In this document: positions 31,335-32,160 of the stretch, piece by piece | How positions within the stretch are numbered: position 1 is the stretch's first letter | Layout of the letters: each line of letters opens with the position of its first letter | Source of the DNA: an uncultured Lentisphaeria bacterium | GTDB taxonomy: Bacteria > Verrucomicrobiota > Lentisphaeria > JABSQK01 > CAJWLW01 | DNA: 32,160 nucleotides | Assembly (NCBI GenBank): GCA_913042885.1 | Contig: CAJWLW010000020.1 | Coordinates: forward strand, 1 to 32,160 | Direction: 5' to 3' | Made by a program: the position numbers and the translations under genes | The notes under the pieces: model-generated | Databases searched by the model: none | What the model saw: the letters and a program-made list of their open reading frames with translations, nothing else | What the model was told of the DNA's origin: nothing

Positions 31335-32160
31335 CTACGGCTGCACGGTTGCCTTTAATTCTGTCAACTCAGCCCGCATAATTTCCATCTGCTTCTGCTG
31401 CTCCTTGACCACGGCGGTGAGCACACCGACGATGTCCATCGACACAAGGCCTTTTCGGTCGGGTGTCGCCACGATTTCGGGAACGTCTTCGGCAATAAAG
31501 CCAACATGCCCGTCCGGCGTCCTGGCATCCTTGTACTCGAACGTAACCGGATCAAGGTCGGCAAGCGTCTGCAGCGCCACATCCAGTGACAACGGCTCGA
31601 TGTTCTTCTTGGCGTCCCGGGTTGACACGCTGACCCAGTTCGCGCCGTCACAATAGGCCCCGGCAACCTGGAACATCTGACCGGGATTGTCGTTGGCTAC
31701 ACCGAGGTTGCCGTTCTTCTTGAGACGCATACGCTCCGCCCCGTAGGTCGCATTCTCGTACCAGACCAGGTCACCGCCGTTACCGAGTTTCATGTCCCAG
31801 TTGCCGGCCCCGCCATTATCGCCATTGATCTTGTAACCAGTGCCGCCGGCTTGGATGCCGCCAAAGACCGCCAACTGGCCGCCCAGCGTCAACGACATGT
31901 TTACCCTGCCGATCACCTGGTTCTCAAACCACTCCAAAGTCGAGCCATTGAGCCGGTAGTGCCAGTTCCCACCGGCGCCGTTATTCACGATCAAAGCGCT
32001 CGATGCCTGGATATTGCCTGCAACCTCGAGGTTGGCGGAGGGATTTTCCACCCCGATACCGACACGACCCGCCTGGTTGACCACCATCGCGGTTCCCGTA
32101 TGGTTATTGCCGATCACCAACCGCATGCCATTGTCGGTAGTGCCGCTGAAGTTAGCGCCA
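31335..32160 (-). CDS. Peptidase S74 (chaperone of endosialidase) protein, C-terminal part (runs off window)
   Basis: About 274 C-terminal residues are visible; the start lies beyond the right edge. Reading in from the edge there are tail-fibre-like beta repeats (VNQAGRVGIGVENPSANLEVAG, in two pieces; LGVANDNPGQMFQVAG). A pair of related units, NNGAGGNWHYRLN..LEWFEN and NGGAGNWDMKLG..LVWYEN, follows. The last ~100 residues are an S74 intramolecular chaperone: STRDAKKNI (the Ser/Lys self-cleavage site region), PVTFEYKD, HVGFIAEDVPEIV, then a closing coiled coil (LTAVVKEQQKQMEIMRAEL). Such domains trimerise fibrous proteins and then cut themselves off. It is probably secreted or surface-exposed, by analogy with the left-edge gene whose signal peptide is visible. 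Confidence 0.85.
   Translation of the reverse strand, partial: GANFSGTTDNGMRLVIGNNHTGTAMVVNQAGRVGIGVENPSANLEVAGNIQASSALIVNNGAGGNWHYRLNGSTLEWFENQVIGRVNMSLTLGGQLAVFGGIQAGGTGYKINGDNGGAGNWDMKLGNGGDLVWYENATYGAERMRLKKNGNLGVANDNPGQMFQVAGAYCDGANWVSVSTRDAKKNIEPLSLDVALQTLADLDPVTFEYKDARTPDGHVGFIAEDVPEIVATPDRKGLVSMDIVGVLTAVVKEQQKQMEIMRAELTELKATVQP

Noticed and set aside
1..32160. The two edge fragments as a single gene in a 32-kb circular molecule
   Set aside because: Joining position 1 to 32160 does not keep the frame (one base off), and the fused product would lack the middle region expected between the INYQG head and the fibre repeats.

Overview
The window looks like chromosomal DNA from a GC-rich, environmental, polysaccharide-degrading bacterium. 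A PVC-group lineage (Lentisphaerota, Kiritimatiellota or Planctomycetota) or a similar uncultured phylum fits best. The clues are a FTLIELL-type pseudopilin beside a giant secreted DUF4838 protein, secreted proteins of the 'INYQG ... peptidase S74' type at both ends, a heparinase II/III-like lyase, six-hairpin glycosidase-like proteins and a PhyH-type dioxygenase. This assignment rests on gene content alone. I saw no tRNA, rRNA, CRISPR array, transposase or integrase.

Layout. 1-280 (-): N-terminus of a secreted S74-type structural protein. 892-7238 (+): a tripartite heavy-metal RND efflux operon (cusC-cusB-cusA-like), followed by the frameshifted, truncated relic of a PII-like gene. A diverged ~215-bp direct repeat lies before (521-735) and after (7521-7734) this operon. 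7900-13435 (+): a run of three carbohydrate-active genes (a GH32/43-like beta-propeller, a six-hairpin glycosidase-like protein, and a GH95/DUF5703-like alpha/alpha-barrel protein). 13461-20792: a second RND operon (czcC, a small Cys/His-repeat protein, czcB carrying the same Cys/His module, czcA), preceded by a broken ArsR/SmtB regulator. It is bracketed by a 55-bp direct repeat whose right copy is the 3' end of the phyH gene. 20752-25348: phyH (-), a second six-hairpin paralogue (+) and a heparinase II/III-like lyase (-). 25483-31212 (+): a pseudopilin and a 1613-residue protein with two DUF4838 units, a LamG-like insert and a C-terminal sugar-binding-like domain. 31335-end (-): C-terminus of another S74-type protein, converging on the giant gene across a terminator hairpin.

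How it fits together. The background appears to be a glycan-degradation neighbourhood. Its first enzymes lack signal peptides, so they probably act on imported oligosaccharides, while the pseudopilin/DUF4838 pair would act at the cell surface. Two metal-efflux cassettes of about 7 kb each appear to have been inserted into it. Both lie between direct repeats, and both carry decayed accessory genes at an edge (PII-like sensor, ArsR repressor). Removing the second cassette restores a compact convergent pair (GH95-like gene / phyH) with about 40 bp between the stops.

The most unusual coding feature is a triple C-x2-H-x6-C-x2-C module, present both as a small membrane-anchored protein and fused to the N-terminus of the adjacent efflux adaptor. 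I do not recognise it as a named metal-binding domain.
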